The position numbers were made by a program, and so were the translations under genes. Of a DNA stretch of 64,000 bases, positions 34,090 to 45,663 are shown in pieces. The stretch covers positions 83,227-147,226 of the forward strand of contig JAVYIG010004973.1 in assembly GCA_035222895.1 (NCBI GenBank), read 5' to 3'. The notes beneath the pieces were generated by a model. The model searched no databases. It was not told the origin of the DNA and worked only from the letters and a program-made list of their open reading frames with translations. The stretch comes from Strongylocentrotus droebachiensis (lineage: Eukaryota > Echinodermata > Echinoidea > Camarodonta > Strongylocentrotidae). The first letter of the stretch is position 1. Each line of letters opens with the position of its first letter.

Positions 34090-35060
34090 GGTATAAACCC
34101 GCTCTATTCTTCTTGCGCCCTTTTGCGCCCTAGCAGGCGATGGAAGATTATCTCTCCCGTCATTGTTCTCGTTCGTGATGCGCTATGCACAACGGTACAG
34201 CTTATACTTGCTATACAGAAAGTATTTGTCAGCCAAAGCCTGTCTTCCCCTCTTCGTGTTCTCGGTCTGATAAACATCCCATTGTTTGTAAAAACTTGAT
34301 GTATTCTTCTCGCGTCGCGATCTATTCTTCCTTGCGCCGTTTTGCGTCGTAACGGGTGGGGTATTATCTTTCCTATCATTGTGGAAGCTTTGCGATGTAC
34401 ATTGCTACAGCACAGCCTGAACTTGTCTGGTGGGAGCGTTTTTGTTTTGGGGGGCAATCAACACACTTGTTCATCTTGATCAGAATAAATTATGATTTTT
34501 TTTTCTTCTTCTGTTGTTGGTTTAATACACCTCCTTTTAATATTTGTGACGACTGTATGAAATGTGAAATAAAGATGACTATGTACGATGAATGGTTGTT
34601 TAATTACCAGCTTGATTGTCCCCAACAACACAAATTAAAAGACGAATGAGTGAATGGATACATGTATGGCAAACTGATGACTGTTTGGGACGGTTGTGTA
34701 TGTTTGTAATTCGAATGATTATCAACATATTTGTATAATTTCTACGTCGCGATATTATTCTAGCGTCGTAATGGACAAAGGAATTATCATTCTCTCCCGT
34801 CATTATTCACGCCACGCGTAGCACATTGCCACAGCCTGAGCTTGGAAGAATTTATATTTTGTCAGTCAAATCCTGTTTTTTTGTTCTCCTCTCTTGACTT
34901 GGTTCTAATAAACAACCCATATTGTATTAAAATAAAACTCGATGTATTCTTTTTGCGTCGTGTCTTTTCTTCTCATGCCGTTCTTTGCAATAGTCAGACG
35001 GGAGAGTTTGACATTATTTTGGTAATCAATGAACTCACGGTGCGTCATGATCAGTAAAGG
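34090..35060. repeat. Diverged repeat with TATTCTT-TGCGCC motifs
   Basis: Imperfect units, roughly 200-300 bp apart, share TATTCTTCTTGCGCC, GTTTTGCGTCGTA, TCTCTCCCGTCATTGTTC, and GCACATTGCCACAGCCTGAGC. At least three are recognisable (about 34106, 34320, 34935). No coding region and no identified termini. Confidence 0.5.
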
Positions 35061-35361
35061 AAAATCTTTATAAAATGCATTATAACAATACTAATGGTAA
35101 TAATAATTATAAAGTGATTTTTTTAAACGCTCTTCCATACCCTCCCCCAAGTTAGTATTGATATGAATCGACGAAAATCAAAACGGATGTATTTTTTGAT
35201 AATTCAGCTGTTTCTGAACCGTTTTTGATCAAGTTACGTTAATTCTATCATTAACAAAAATTGTATACTCTTTCTAATTTGACAAATTTTCGCAAAATAA
35301 GTATAATAACATTGGCCGCGTATAATCGGCTTTGCAATCTGTGTACAAGTTCATATCATAT

Positions 35362-35757
35362 CCAGTGGCGTACGCAGGATTTTTTCAAGGGGGGGGGGGG
35401 GGTTTAACATTTTGAAATTTGGTCCCAAAAATTTCGCAACGACTCAGCCAGCCGCTGAATAAGCGGGGGGGGGGGGGGGGGAGGGGGTAAGAGGACATTT
35501 GTTTGTTGTTGGGGGGTCCCGAAATTTGAAAATATGACCGATCGACATTCCGTTCCGTTGGGGGGGGGGGTAAGGTCATGTTTTTTTAGGTCATCCATTG
35601 GGATAAAAAAAAAAATATATTATTATTATTAAAAAAAAAAAAAGTCAAAAGGGGGGGGGGGGGGTTTCTGGAAAATTATACACATACACAAATCTCAACG
35701 GGGGGGGGGGGGGGGTTAACCCACCCCCCCCCCCCCCCCCCCTGCGTACGCTCCTGG
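35362..35757. mobile_element. Poly-G inverted-repeat element (CAGTGGCGTACGCAGG ends)
   Basis: CCAGTGGCGTACGCAGG at 35362-35378 is mirrored by CCTGCGTACGCTCCTGG at 35741-35757. TCATAT flanks both sides as a possible target duplication. The body is dominated by seven or more G or C homopolymers of 8-19 bases. Ends of this type are common in marine invertebrates (general knowledge); I do not assign a superfamily. Proline-rich frames here are artefacts. Confidence 0.7.
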
Positions 35758-35759
35758 TC

Positions 35760-37310
35760 ATATCGTACCTATCTTCAATTCTTTGTAAGACCACACTTTG
35801 CTTTTCTTATTATTCAGCATTTTATTGTTGACATATTGTGGGCATAATGTAGATTATTAACCCGTTCAACTTGGGAACCGAGATTTCTCGGGTCCGAGCA
35901 AGGGCTACTTCTATTGCATAAAAGTACATCTTTTCACCTTTTTAAATACAATATAAATAAACTGTATACAAACCTTGAACCTTTGGTAATTTTCGTTTTA
36001 TTACAAGTTTAGCATGAGAATGCACGAGTCCTCTTTCAGGATATTCGTATAGAACACATGCAAGTCAGTTTACGTTATTGTCATAGATTTTCGGATTCGC
36101 TGGGTCTACTATAGCTAGGACTGTGGTAGCCGAACATTATAATTTTACTAGCAGCGAATTCCAAACTCGCTCTGGAAACCTTTGTAACACGGCACGCGCG
36201 GGTACACCGTACAATGAGCCTTGGACTTATAATCATTGACGCCTATTCACGGTAACGGGCCTATTATTGAAAAGCTTTTAGTATATATTATAGTACAGTC
36301 TCGCTCGATCTAGCGCTCTCAGCTCAGGTCACTCATGCGTATGTTTACAGGGTACCGGGCCGGCCTATTATTGAGGAGATAAGCTAGTCTCGATATAGTC
36401 CATCCCATTGTTTCAATTCAAGGTTGTCGGCTATTATTTACTTATCGTGCTATTAAAGTGTCGGAGTTTTAGTATTTAGTACAGCTTTTTTGATTTTCAT
36501 GATAGTTGGTTGCACAAATTAGTTCTCAATTCTTTGCTTATAACTGCTCTTTATCTATGTAAGATAGTATCTCAAAATGTCTCATCATCGGAGAAAGCCT
36601 CTTTTTAGAAAATAGCACAAGAGATGAAGATGGAAAATTGCGTTGGGAGAACGAGAGAGAGACAATATTTTATAATAATCATCTTTCTGTCTGTGAAATT
36701 TTACTTCACCACATCTTCTTTTGTATTCATTAATCTTGCATTATTGCTTTTATCTTTCAATGAATAGTGCAGATAGGGTGAAGTCTGGTTCTACGTTATA
36801 AATATGATTATGATGAATAACAACCTATTTTTGTACGAGTACGTCGGAGCGCGATCCCATTAAAATTATTGAAGAACAGTAACGGCAACTGCAAAAATAA
36901 CAAGGCCCCCTACCCCCCCCCCCCCAAAAAAAAAAAGAGTCATAGTACATGTAGTACATAGTAGGATCAGTTCATTGTCATTCAATTATACCCTTACCTT
37001 ACTTCCACTCTTCTATTGTTGAAGTTGATAACCATGACAACGACCTGTACCCTCCGCAACGTTCATTGTTCCTCTTACGTAACTTAACTGCAGGGATCAT
37101 GGGCCAAAGACAAAGACAGCTCTTTTCGCATATTCTATGTAGGGCCCAAATACTTGCAGACATTTCTGTGTTATTTTTATTTGCATGTAATGGTCAAAAG
37201 TTACAAACTGTAAGTGTCAACATTTGCCAATACTTACAAACTATCACGTTTCCCCTATTATATGCCGCTCTAAAATCCTATCGTAATATTTATTTGTTTT
37301 TGTATTTTTT
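35760..37310. other. Non-coding stretch between array blocks
   Basis: About 1.5 kb without homology I can recognise. It contains a C-run followed by an A-run at 36915-36940. The open frame at 37066-37482 merges unrelated sequence with an array unit starting near 37310, so it is not taken as a gene. Confidence 0.4.
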
Positions 37311-38084
37311 CATACTTGTTCTTGTCTCCCTCTTCATTTCTCATTCTTATTGGGGAATATGGAGATCTTCAGTTAGAAGCCTTACAGACAGTTATTATGC
37401 TGTATTTTTTGGTGGACATTTATTTCTATCATTGTGTAGATATAATTTTTTTAACCGAAGGATTTCAACACCAGTTCATTAAAGTAAGAAAAAACATCAG
37501 ATAAAAATACAATCCGTGACGTCATAAAAGATGAAAAATTAGTATTTTTTAAACCGATGGTCAAAAGTGATAATGGACAAGTGATAGCATTTCTACAACA
37601 ACCTAGCATTCTCTCGCGGTGAGCTTTAAGAAAGCCTAAAACGTGACTAAAAATCGAAATATTAAGAAGGACGACTAATGATTATAAAGAAGGGATAATT
37701 AAATTTAGATGGATACTTACCAACTATGAACGTTGCCAAAGGGTAAAGGAACATAGAAAAAGATACATATTAGAATACAGTTCATATTTAAATGGTTCTC
37801 ATCTTTTTCATATCTCTTTTTTTTAATGGGAAATAAGGAGATCATCAGTTGGAAGCTTAAAAGACAACTTTCATGCCATAATTTATAAATGGCATTTAAA
37901 TTCACAGTAACAAAATGAATCGGAATGCGTTTTTGCGGGTACTTGATATTTAATAAAGGATGGAATCTTGTTACCCTGAATATCAACATCATGACAATAG
38001 CAACAACCAAGACACAAACTTTCCCAACTGAATATAGATTACTTTTACTTTAAATGTTACACTGCTCCAATCCACCTCAGGGAA

Positions 38085-38299
38085 GGACCCGAGTATTACT
38101 TTCGATTGTTTTGATCAATTTATACAAGTATCTGCACCTGAAAATACTGGAAAATGGAGCCGGCATGTCCAATCCAAAGTACTCTCTGCATCAGGGCCAC
38201 CAAGAGACGAGAACTTGTGTACAACCCCCACAGCCCGTAAAAAGGCTACACTGTTTCCTGCATTAAACAGGCGAACAGAGTTTACCTTCTCATTTGGAA
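38085..38299 (+). other. Possible isolated exon, plus strand
   Basis: Between CCAATCCACCTCAG and a donor-like GTGAGTAC the frame is open: KDPSITFDCFDQFIQVSAP, KWSRHVQSKVLSASGPPRDE and TEFTFSFGT. Composition looks protein-like, with no low complexity. No family recognised and no partner exon found; it may be a transposon gene fragment. Confidence 0.3.
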
Positions 38300-38754
38300 C
38301 TGTGAGTACAGGATATACGTATAACACCCCTCTGCATCAAAGAAGGCAAACAGTTCCACTGCATTAAACATGCGAACAGATGCCTAATTTACAGGCGGGT
38401 ACAGGTTATAAATAAACGACAGGACGAAATGCCTGTTATCATCGGGGCCCCAACCGGAAACCAATAAATATAGAGCTCTGTAAGATACAATGGCCAACTA
38501 AAATAATCCGATTCATATCCTCTAAAACACAACCTTCCCATGAGGTAATTTGCAGCAGTGTGTAATACACATATTAACCTTTATGTGTATATATTAACAT
38601 ATATACGCATACACATATATATATGCGAAGAGGCAAAAATGACAATTTCCGCCACACGGGCACCGCCCGCCGCCACTGAGCGTATATATTTGTATCACGT
38701 AATTTACGCATACAAACTTACATGTTGATTTCAGCCTAAACTCTAATGGGTTAC

Positions 38755-39870
38755 TTTCGTTTCGCTATACACATTTTGAACACGAACTTGAACATCAACA
38801 TATTGAATTCAACCAATTACCTTAATTTTGTTTCAATACCCACGCTTTGCGATTTCAAAGATTGAGCTAAATCAACCAATTAACCAAAATAACGTGATAG
38901 CTACCTTTCATTTTCAACCCAAAACAGTAAATTAAAAACACATTTATGGCCACGACTGTGACTAAGCTCATGAAAACACTCTGCAATAACAGTAAGTAAA
39001 GTAAAACAAGCCACAAAACGGCTATATATATACATATACTAAGTACACGAACTTGAACATGAACATATTGAATTCAACCAATAACCTTAATTTCGTTTCA
39101 ATACCCACGTTTTGCGATTTCAAAGCTTGAGTTAAATCAACCAATTAACCAAAATAGCGTGATAACTACCTTTCATTTTGAACCAAAAACAGTATTCGAT
39201 GAAAAACATATTTATGGACCCAACTGTGACCAAGCTCATGAAAACGCTCTGTATTTACCATGAACTAAAGTAAACAGCATCAGAATGCGGAGATAGATAT
39301 GTACGTTAAGTACGTCAACTTAACATCTTAATATAAACCACTAGCCTGATAAGTCTCTTTCGCTTTAACGTACGAATTTTGTAATTTCAAAGCTTGAGCT
39401 AAATAGACCAATATTACCCGAAACAAACGTGATAACTACCTTTCATTTTGACTTTAATAAATTTTCAACCGAAAACGGTATTCAATTAAAACACGTTTAT
39501 GAACACGACTGCACTGTGAAAAATTTGGGCAATATTTTTCGACCATTTGCCCAACGTTGTGCCAATAGTCAACCCAACTATCTATTGGGCAATATTTTTC
39601 CCAGTGGCCCAACAGCTGGTCAAGATTTTCCCAACAAGTGGGCTACCGTAGTCGGGCAGTTGAAAGGTCATATCTTTGCCCAAATTTTGGTCAAAATACG
39701 AAACAATTATGCACGTGTGAAGTAGGGTGCTTACGTTTACCAATACCACTGGGCAAAATATTGCCCAATAGATGGTTGGGTTGACTATTGGCACAACGTT
39801 GGGTAAATGGTCGAAAAATATTGCCCAAATTTTTCACAGTGTGTGGCCAAGCTCATGAAAACAGACTACA
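38755..39870. repeat. Three tandem copies of a roughly 290-bp repeat
   Basis: Each copy runs from a TTGAACACGAACTTGAAC-like start through TTTGCGATTTCAAAGCTTGAG, ACCTTTCATTTTGAACC and GTGACCAAGCTCATGAAAAC. Copies start near 38755, 39045 and 39330. The third is interrupted by the MITE at 39512-39841. No ORF. Confidence 0.8.
39512..39841. mobile_element. 330-bp MITE with about 95-bp inverted repeats
   Basis: Both ends read CACTGTGAAAAATTTGGGCA inward, and the arms match for roughly 95 bp with few differences, leaving a centre of about 140 bp. It lies inside the third 290-bp tandem copy, which resumes with TGTGGCCAAGCTCATG. Nearly identical arms suggest a young insertion; the transcript would fold into a long hairpin. 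Confidence 0.85.
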
Positions 39871-39929
39871 AAAATACAATTCAGTAAATCAAAACCACTT
39901 CAAGGAACTCGACGAAAGTCTATTCAATG

Positions 39930-40490
39930 TCCATCAACCCATGGATAAGGCTGTGAAGGAAAATGTTATTTCCTGCCTCAGATAGATGTATGCCATCCCT
40001 ATGAAACAGCTCGTGCAGCTCGTGCATGATGTCCAAATGATTCAATGTACGGCCCCCAATTATGTGGCATATGTACCTGGCGTGCTGGTTCAGTGCTAGC
40101 CGCGTTCTATCAATTTTCGGCTGTTCGTCCTTGTCGAAGCCGCTGTAAGTCCTACGTGGCAATGATGAGGGCATTAGGGAAGACTTCAAGAAACCGTCCG
40201 AGCGTGTTATCCAAAAGAGAGAACAGTTCATGCTTCTTAGCTCGACCGACGTCGTTTGTTCCCACATGCACAATGATGTGCGACGGAGAGGAAACCTGAT
40301 TACCGGGCAGCACCCAATGGACATGTCCAGTAACTAACTTGACCTAATTTAAGGCCCCTCCTTCCTCTCCAAACGACGTTGGCTGAAGACCCCAAACCTT
40401 GTTTTCCCAAACGATGCGCGAAGGCGGCTAGCCAGTGCATCATGGAATCGCCTATGAGCAGGATCGTACTTGACTGGCAACCTATAACAG
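39930..40490 (-). pseudogene. SGNH/GDSL hydrolase-like domain, frameshifted
   Basis: Minus-strand reading gives ILLIGDSMMHWLAAFAHR (block I, GDS serine), then after a frame change IIVHVGTNDVGRAKKHEL (block III, GTND) and, after another, DGIHLSEAGNNIFLHSL (block V, DxxH). The three blocks in order define the SGNH hydrolase fold. Two frameshifts and a stop disrupt the domain. A good acceptor (TTTCATTCCTGTTATAG) precedes block I, so it was an internal exon. SGNH domains of this type occur in transposon-encoded proteins of marine animals, so a mobile origin is likely but not shown. Confidence 0.7.
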
Positions 40491-40699
40491 GAATGAAAGA
40501 AAAAGTTCCCGCAGCTCACTGTTTTTTTGTCGTAATTTTATAATTATTTTTTATTTATTTATTCATTCATTTATTTATTTTTCAGTTTGCTCTCACTCCT
40601 TATGTCTGTCTATATTTCGTTTATTTTCCCCCGTAATGTGAGAGTAATATCAATCGCTTCATTCTTTCAATTAAACATGATATTAATTGTTATTGTATA

Positions 40700-43600
40700 A
40701 TTGTGTTAATAAATGGGTGCACGCTACAAGAGTCCTCGCACGCCATGGCTGCTGAGAATGATAACTCAGATTTTCGGAGACGCCAACATCGCAAATTCCG
40801 CAAAAAGCCGAAGGGGAGAGTTTTCCCCCGAGACTGGCTCGACTGTCTCCAGACGGCCCGCACGCTCCTGAATCGTCAAGCTCAGCAATAGATGATAGCG
40901 ATAATTCAAGTCTTCACGCGGAGGATCTTAATGTAAACGCTACAAATGTAATAAACATCAATGAGAAACAAACGCAAATTGAAAAAACTACAGCTTCCAA
41001 GGATGAAAGTGAACTAAATGAAGGACACAATGTGACAAATACACAAGGATATTATGAACTTGTTGATGGCATGATTCCGGAACTCTGTTCAACCGGTTTA
41101 AAGATATGTCATATAAATATAAACTCTCTCCCACACAAAATGGATGAACTGAAAATTCTTCTAGGTAACGATCCATTTGACATTGTTGCAATTTCAGAAA
41201 CACATTGTGATTCCACAATTACGGATTCAGATATATCATTAGATAATTTTTGTGTAACTCGAAAAGATCGATCAAGACACGGAGGAGGCATAGCGCTCTA
41301 TGTAAAAAATAATATAAGTTTTGAAGTTATTAGTCAACTTGATAATGAACTAGAAGTAATTTTTGTCAGTGTTAAACAAAAACAAACACATCCTTTGTAT
41401 CTGGGAGTTGTCTATAGACCTCCGAATTCACCAAATGAGTTTTTTGATAAGCTATCTGAAATAATTCACTCGATCAGTGAGAATGCAGGAGAAATCATAA
41501 TTATTGGTGATTTTAATTGTGATTTATTACCAGAAATCTGCACTCCATTTTCCCGAGCCCTTTTGTCATTAATGGATACTAATCTATTACATCAACTCAT
41601 TAGTGTACCCACCCGTGTTACGCCCCACACAAAGTCATTGATTGATCACGTATTTTCATCCATCCCAGAGGAACACCAACACACGGGAGTGGTGAAGACT
41701 CATATAAGTGATCATTATCTAATATTCACTGTTTTTGGATATGCAAGGGCCAAGCAAAAGAATGATGATAATATTATTGAGTATCGATGCTTTAGACATT
41801 TTTCTAATGATAATTTTGTCACCATGTTACAGAACTTGCCTTTCAACGAGATTTTAAATGATAAGGATCCAAATCATGCTTGGCAATGTTGGGTTGACTT
41901 GCTCATAAGTGCCGTCAACAAGCACGCACCAGTAAAGAGTAAACGTATTAGATCCAAGTTGTGCCCGTGGATTACTGGCGATTTAATAGAGGCCATGAAT
42001 AGGCGTGATTGGCTTTACACAATGGCAACTAAGCCTAGCAATCCCGATAGCTCTGAATTTTGGTCAGAATACAAGTCATTAAGAAACGAAATTACGTGTA
42101 TGATCAGAAATGCCAAAAATGATTATATAAATGCTCTACTCCATGAGAACGGCGGAACTCCTAACGCCATGTGGAAAACTTTGAAACTCATATCATCATC
42201 TAAAAAAGAGAGTAACCTTAAACTGGAAGTAGATGGTGAAGAAGTAATTGATGCCGAGAAGATAGCCAATCACTTTAACAATTACTTTGTGGACGCAGTT
42301 GATACTATGTTTAATCCTCTTAACTTTGAAAATGATGTTAACAACTCCAACATTGATAGAGCTAGTGAACCATCTGTACACAGCGATACTGTTGATACCG
42401 TTCCTCCAGTCAATTCGTTTGATCTCCCAGTTATAACAGATGAATTTGTTATGAAGGAAATCGAACGTATCCCAATTAAAAAAGCCACCGGCCCAGACGA
42501 TGTTTCAATAAAATTACTAAAACTTGCATGCAATTCTCAAAATGTAATACAAAGCCTTACTTATATACTTAATTCATCTTTGGATCAGGGATTTTTTTTT
42601 GATGAATGGAAGATCGCACGAGTCCAACCTATTTATAAAGCTGGAAGTAAACTCAGCGTTGAAAATTATAGACCAGTTTCGTTATTGTCCATACCATCCA
42701 AAATACTGGAAAAAGCTGTGAACACGGAATTTCAAGAATATTTAAAAGTAAATAAGATATTAACAGAAAGGCAGTTTGGCTTCCGCCCCAACCATTCATG
42801 CGAAACTGCCCTGCTTTGTATGGTAGATTTATGGGCCCAAAACGTGGACAAAGGCAACTTAAACGGTGTTGCGTATATTGATATGAGGAAGGCATTCGAT
42901 GCAGTGAATCACTCAACTCTATTAATGAAGTTAAAAAACGTTGGTTGCACGGATAGAGCCATAAAATGGTTTCGGTCCTATCTAGGAGGCAGGAGCCAGT
43001 TTGTGTCTATTAAAGGTAAAAAGTCATCCACGAGAACAATTAATTACGGTGTACCCCAAGGTTCTGTCTTAGCGCCATTGTTATTCTCGATATATATTAA
43101 TGACTTGCCCACTAGTATTCATAGTGCGGACATGTTTTTATTTGCAGATGACGCGACCATGTCGGTACAAGGCAAAACATTATCTGAGATCCAAACGAAA
43201 CTAAATCTTGCTTTAGATGAAGTGTATTCGTGGACGCAAAAAAATAAACTTCTATTGAATACTACTAAAACAAAGGTAATGGTTATTGGGTCGAAGCAAA
43301 AGTTACAGACGCTAAACGAAAATAATTTAAATGTGCGTATAAAGACAACACCGATTGAATGTGTGACACAGTACAAATGCCTCGGTGTTATAGTAGACAG
43401 CAATCTCTTATTTTCGAAGCATGTCGAAAAAGTAGCTTTACAAATGAAACAGAAATTAGGTATTCTAAGAAGACTCAAAGGCACGTTCAATAAACATTAT
43501 CTGAGTATGATATACTGGGGCTATATTCTACCTCATGCTATGTACTGCTGCACTGTGTGGACAAATAGATCCCTGCATAATTATGAAACTATAAATAAAT

Positions 43601-44822
43601 TACATAAACGAGCAGCATATATTATATCTGGATGTTCGTGGTCAACTCCTTCACACGAGGTTTTATTACAACTTAATTGGTCAACACTTGAGGCATTGTA
43701 TTCAAGAGCAATGGGGATTATGGCATTTAAATGTGTTCACCATCTTGCACCTGCCTTATTGGCAAACAAATTTATTTTACATGATGATGTAGCACAACGC
43801 ATGACACGTAATTCCCATCAACTTAAGCTGGAATCCAATAGGTGCAATACAGAATTTTTTAAGCGCTCCTTTGTAAACTCTGCAATAACACTCTGGAATA
43901 ATCTACCCATAGAAACCAGGTTCTCCCCCAATCTGAACGTATTCAAAAGCAATTTATCACCCTGAGTCTGGAACGCTCTTGTTCATTGCCGTACAATATG
44001 AATGCTGCAATCTCCTTTAACATTTTATTTTAATTAGCACACGCCAATAATGAATCTTGCTTACTTATTTTATCAATATGCTAAACAACATTATCATTGA
44101 TGTTTTTTTTTTTTTTTTTTTTTTAAACCTCAATCAAGGAATCTTTGAAATTGTATTTCATGTACTTATGCAATACCATGTTATGAATTGATTATGATAC
44201 TAACATATGCATGTTATTATATTTATGTGCATAATATGTCAACTATTTGTTTTTATAATTAATAGTTTAAATTATTAAATGGGAAAGTATTAATAGTATA
44301 TATGGTATAACGTAATGGTGACGGCAAACTTTTTTAACATTGAAATATATTGCAATAATTTGTTTTGATATTTATACCATACTTTGTTTTAACTTTAACC
44401 TAATACTATATGTTATTGCGTACAAATGTCAACTACATGTATATATATATATATTTTAATTGTGGGTTTTTGTTGTTGTTTGTTTACAATAGTTTTAATT
44501 ATAAACTGGGAAAGTATTTAATTGTATACATTTTATAATTACTCAATGGTGACGGTAAACTTTTTTTAACATTGAAATATTTGCAACAATTTTACAAATA
44601 TCTATAGCATACCTTATCTTAATTTGAACTTCGTATACTATGAAATGTACTGTATTGCCTTTTTATTGCATGTCCGAATTATTTCTCATATTATAATGTG
44701 CATTTATTGTTGTTTTGATTGACATTATTATTGAACCATGTATGTTGTAAAGGGCCCTGATGAAAACCAGCTCATGCTGATCGGGCTACCCTTTTTAAAG
44801 ATGTGAAATAAATAAATAAATA
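40700..44822 (+). mobile_element. CR1/L2-like (Jockey superclade) LINE with intact ORF2
   Basis: An APE-type endonuclease plus reverse transcriptase ORF is followed by about 840 bp of AT-rich 3' UTR ending GTGAAATAAATAAATAAAT (44804-44822), a short tandem tail typical of non-LTR elements. The 5' limit is not visible; 5' coding sequence begins by about 40745. A basic peptide (MAAENDNSDFRRRQHRKFRK, from 40745) overlaps the ORF2 frame and may be its displaced start or an ORF1 remnant. Confidence 0.85.
41032..43965 (+). CDS. LINE ORF2: APE endonuclease and reverse transcriptase, 977 aa
   Basis: The listed start is GTG; the frame stays open upstream to 40765 without ATG, so the true start may be elsewhere. 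Endonuclease motifs, in order: CHININSL (about residue 24), AISETHCD (about 53), GIALYV, GDFNCD (about 158), and ISDHYLIF (about 225). Reverse transcriptase motifs: NYRPVSLLSIPSKILEK, RQFGFRPNHSCETALL, YIDMRKAFDAVNH, GVPQGSVLAPLLFSIYIND and catalytic FADD (about 704). The tail includes ITLWNNLPIETR. All catalytic residues I can check are present and there are no internal stops, so it could be recently active. The encoded protein nicks target DNA and copies LINE RNA there. Confidence 0.9.
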   Translation: MTNTQGYYELVDGMIPELCSTGLKICHININSLPHKMDELKILLGNDPFDIVAISETHCDSTITDSDISLDNFCVTRKDRSRHGGGIALYVKNNISFEVISQLDNELEVIFVSVKQKQTHPLYLGVVYRPPNSPNEFFDKLSEIIHSISENAGEIIIIGDFNCDLLPEICTPFSRALLSLMDTNLLHQLISVPTRVTPHTKSLIDHVFSSIPEEHQHTGVVKTHISDHYLIFTVFGYARAKQKNDDNIIEYRCFRHFSNDNFVTMLQNLPFNEILNDKDPNHAWQCWVDLLISAVNKHAPVKSKRIRSKLCPWITGDLIEAMNRRDWLYTMATKPSNPDSSEFWSEYKSLRNEITCMIRNAKNDYINALLHENGGTPNAMWKTLKLISSSKKESNLKLEVDGEEVIDAEKIANHFNNYFVDAVDTMFNPLNFENDVNNSNIDRASEPSVHSDTVDTVPPVNSFDLPVITDEFVMKEIERIPIKKATGPDDVSIKLLKLACNSQNVIQSLTYILNSSLDQGFFFDEWKIARVQPIYKAGSKLSVENYRPVSLLSIPSKILEKAVNTEFQEYLKVNKILTERQFGFRPNHSCETALLCMVDLWAQNVDKGNLNGVAYIDMRKAFDAVNHSTLLMKLKNVGCTDRAIKWFRSYLGGRSQFVSIKGKKSSTRTINYGVPQGSVLAPLLFSIYINDLPTSIHSADMFLFADDATMSVQGKTLSEIQTKLNLALDEVYSWTQKNKLLLNTTKTKVMVIGSKQKLQTLNENNLNVRIKTTPIECVTQYKCLGVIVDSNLLFSKHVEKVALQMKQKLGILRRLKGTFNKHYLSMIYWGYILPHAMYCCTVWTNRSLHNYETINKLHKRAAYIISGCSWSTPSHEVLLQLNWSTLEALYSRAMGIMAFKCVHHLAPALLANKFILHDDVAQRMTRNSHQLKLESNRCNTEFFKRSFVNSAITLWNNLPIETRFSPNLNVFKSNLSP

Positions 44823-45580
44823 TCTCGCACCCCGGGGGCAACGTGTCTGACACGGCCGGATATAGCAACTACTCCGAAGATCAAGATACTAATTTTGATC
44901 TAAGGAGACACGAACGAACTGCCATGGAATTTATTCGTTCAGAATTAAAATGATATTTAGCATCGTCGATCTTCGACCGCTTCTTGAAAAATGTATCAAT
45001 TAATTCATACTGGTTATACGTACGTAAAGAAGTGAATATGGATAAACCATCGTCATACTTAACTTTCCGCTCAGAGGTAACCTTTGTAGATTCCGAGAAG
45101 ACATCCAAGTAGGCCTATAAACTATCCACTACGCCGTATACTCTGTAGAACCAAGTCGAATTGAATTTGAAACTTTTCCTTTTTTAAAATCCGATGTAAA
45201 ATCCACGTATAATAACTTTCCACTACGAAGTATCCTCAAGCTCAATAAAACCCAGCTAAATTAAATTAATTTGCCACCGATTAATGTCTACATCCATCCT
45301 CTACAAAATCCGCAAGGTGAATGAGAATTCTCACACCAAACCCGTGGGACCCAATACATCCCGGCTATTACAAATCCATACATAGATTCGGAACATACCT
45401 CGCACAAATTCCGTTTATAGCTACGCGCACGTGAAAGTTCCTCGCGGCTGACAAAAAGGGTGTCGGCATGTTATAGTTTTCTCTCAAGATGCCGCTAAAG
45501 CTCATCACAAAAGAGAAGCCGCCGCTGACGCGTGCTGTCACTGATGAATGTAAACTATTTATATAGCCTTACGTGCGATA
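44822..45580. other. Flank of the LINE, no confirmed gene
   Basis: Just after the LINE tail the plus strand is open as NYSEDQDTNFDLRRHERTAM to a stop at about 44953, and the minus strand has a 75-codon frame at 44881-45108. Neither shows a known motif. The SGNH pseudogene lies on the other side of the LINE, so this may be the interrupted remainder of that element (inference). Confidence 0.3.
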
Positions 45581-45663
45581 AAATTGTGTATCATTGTGCA
45601 CGAATATCCCTTCTTACCGAAGGATTACAACACCAGTTCATTTAAGTTAGAACGAACAGACAT

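Noticed and set aside
37066..37482. 138-codon plus-strand ORF
   Set aside because: Chimaera of unrelated sequence and an array unit; no conserved domain.
37717..38010. 97-codon minus-strand ORF ending in PLPFGNVHSW
   Set aside because: The reading is shared in part by other units but without a start, and frames differ between copies; treated as part of the array.
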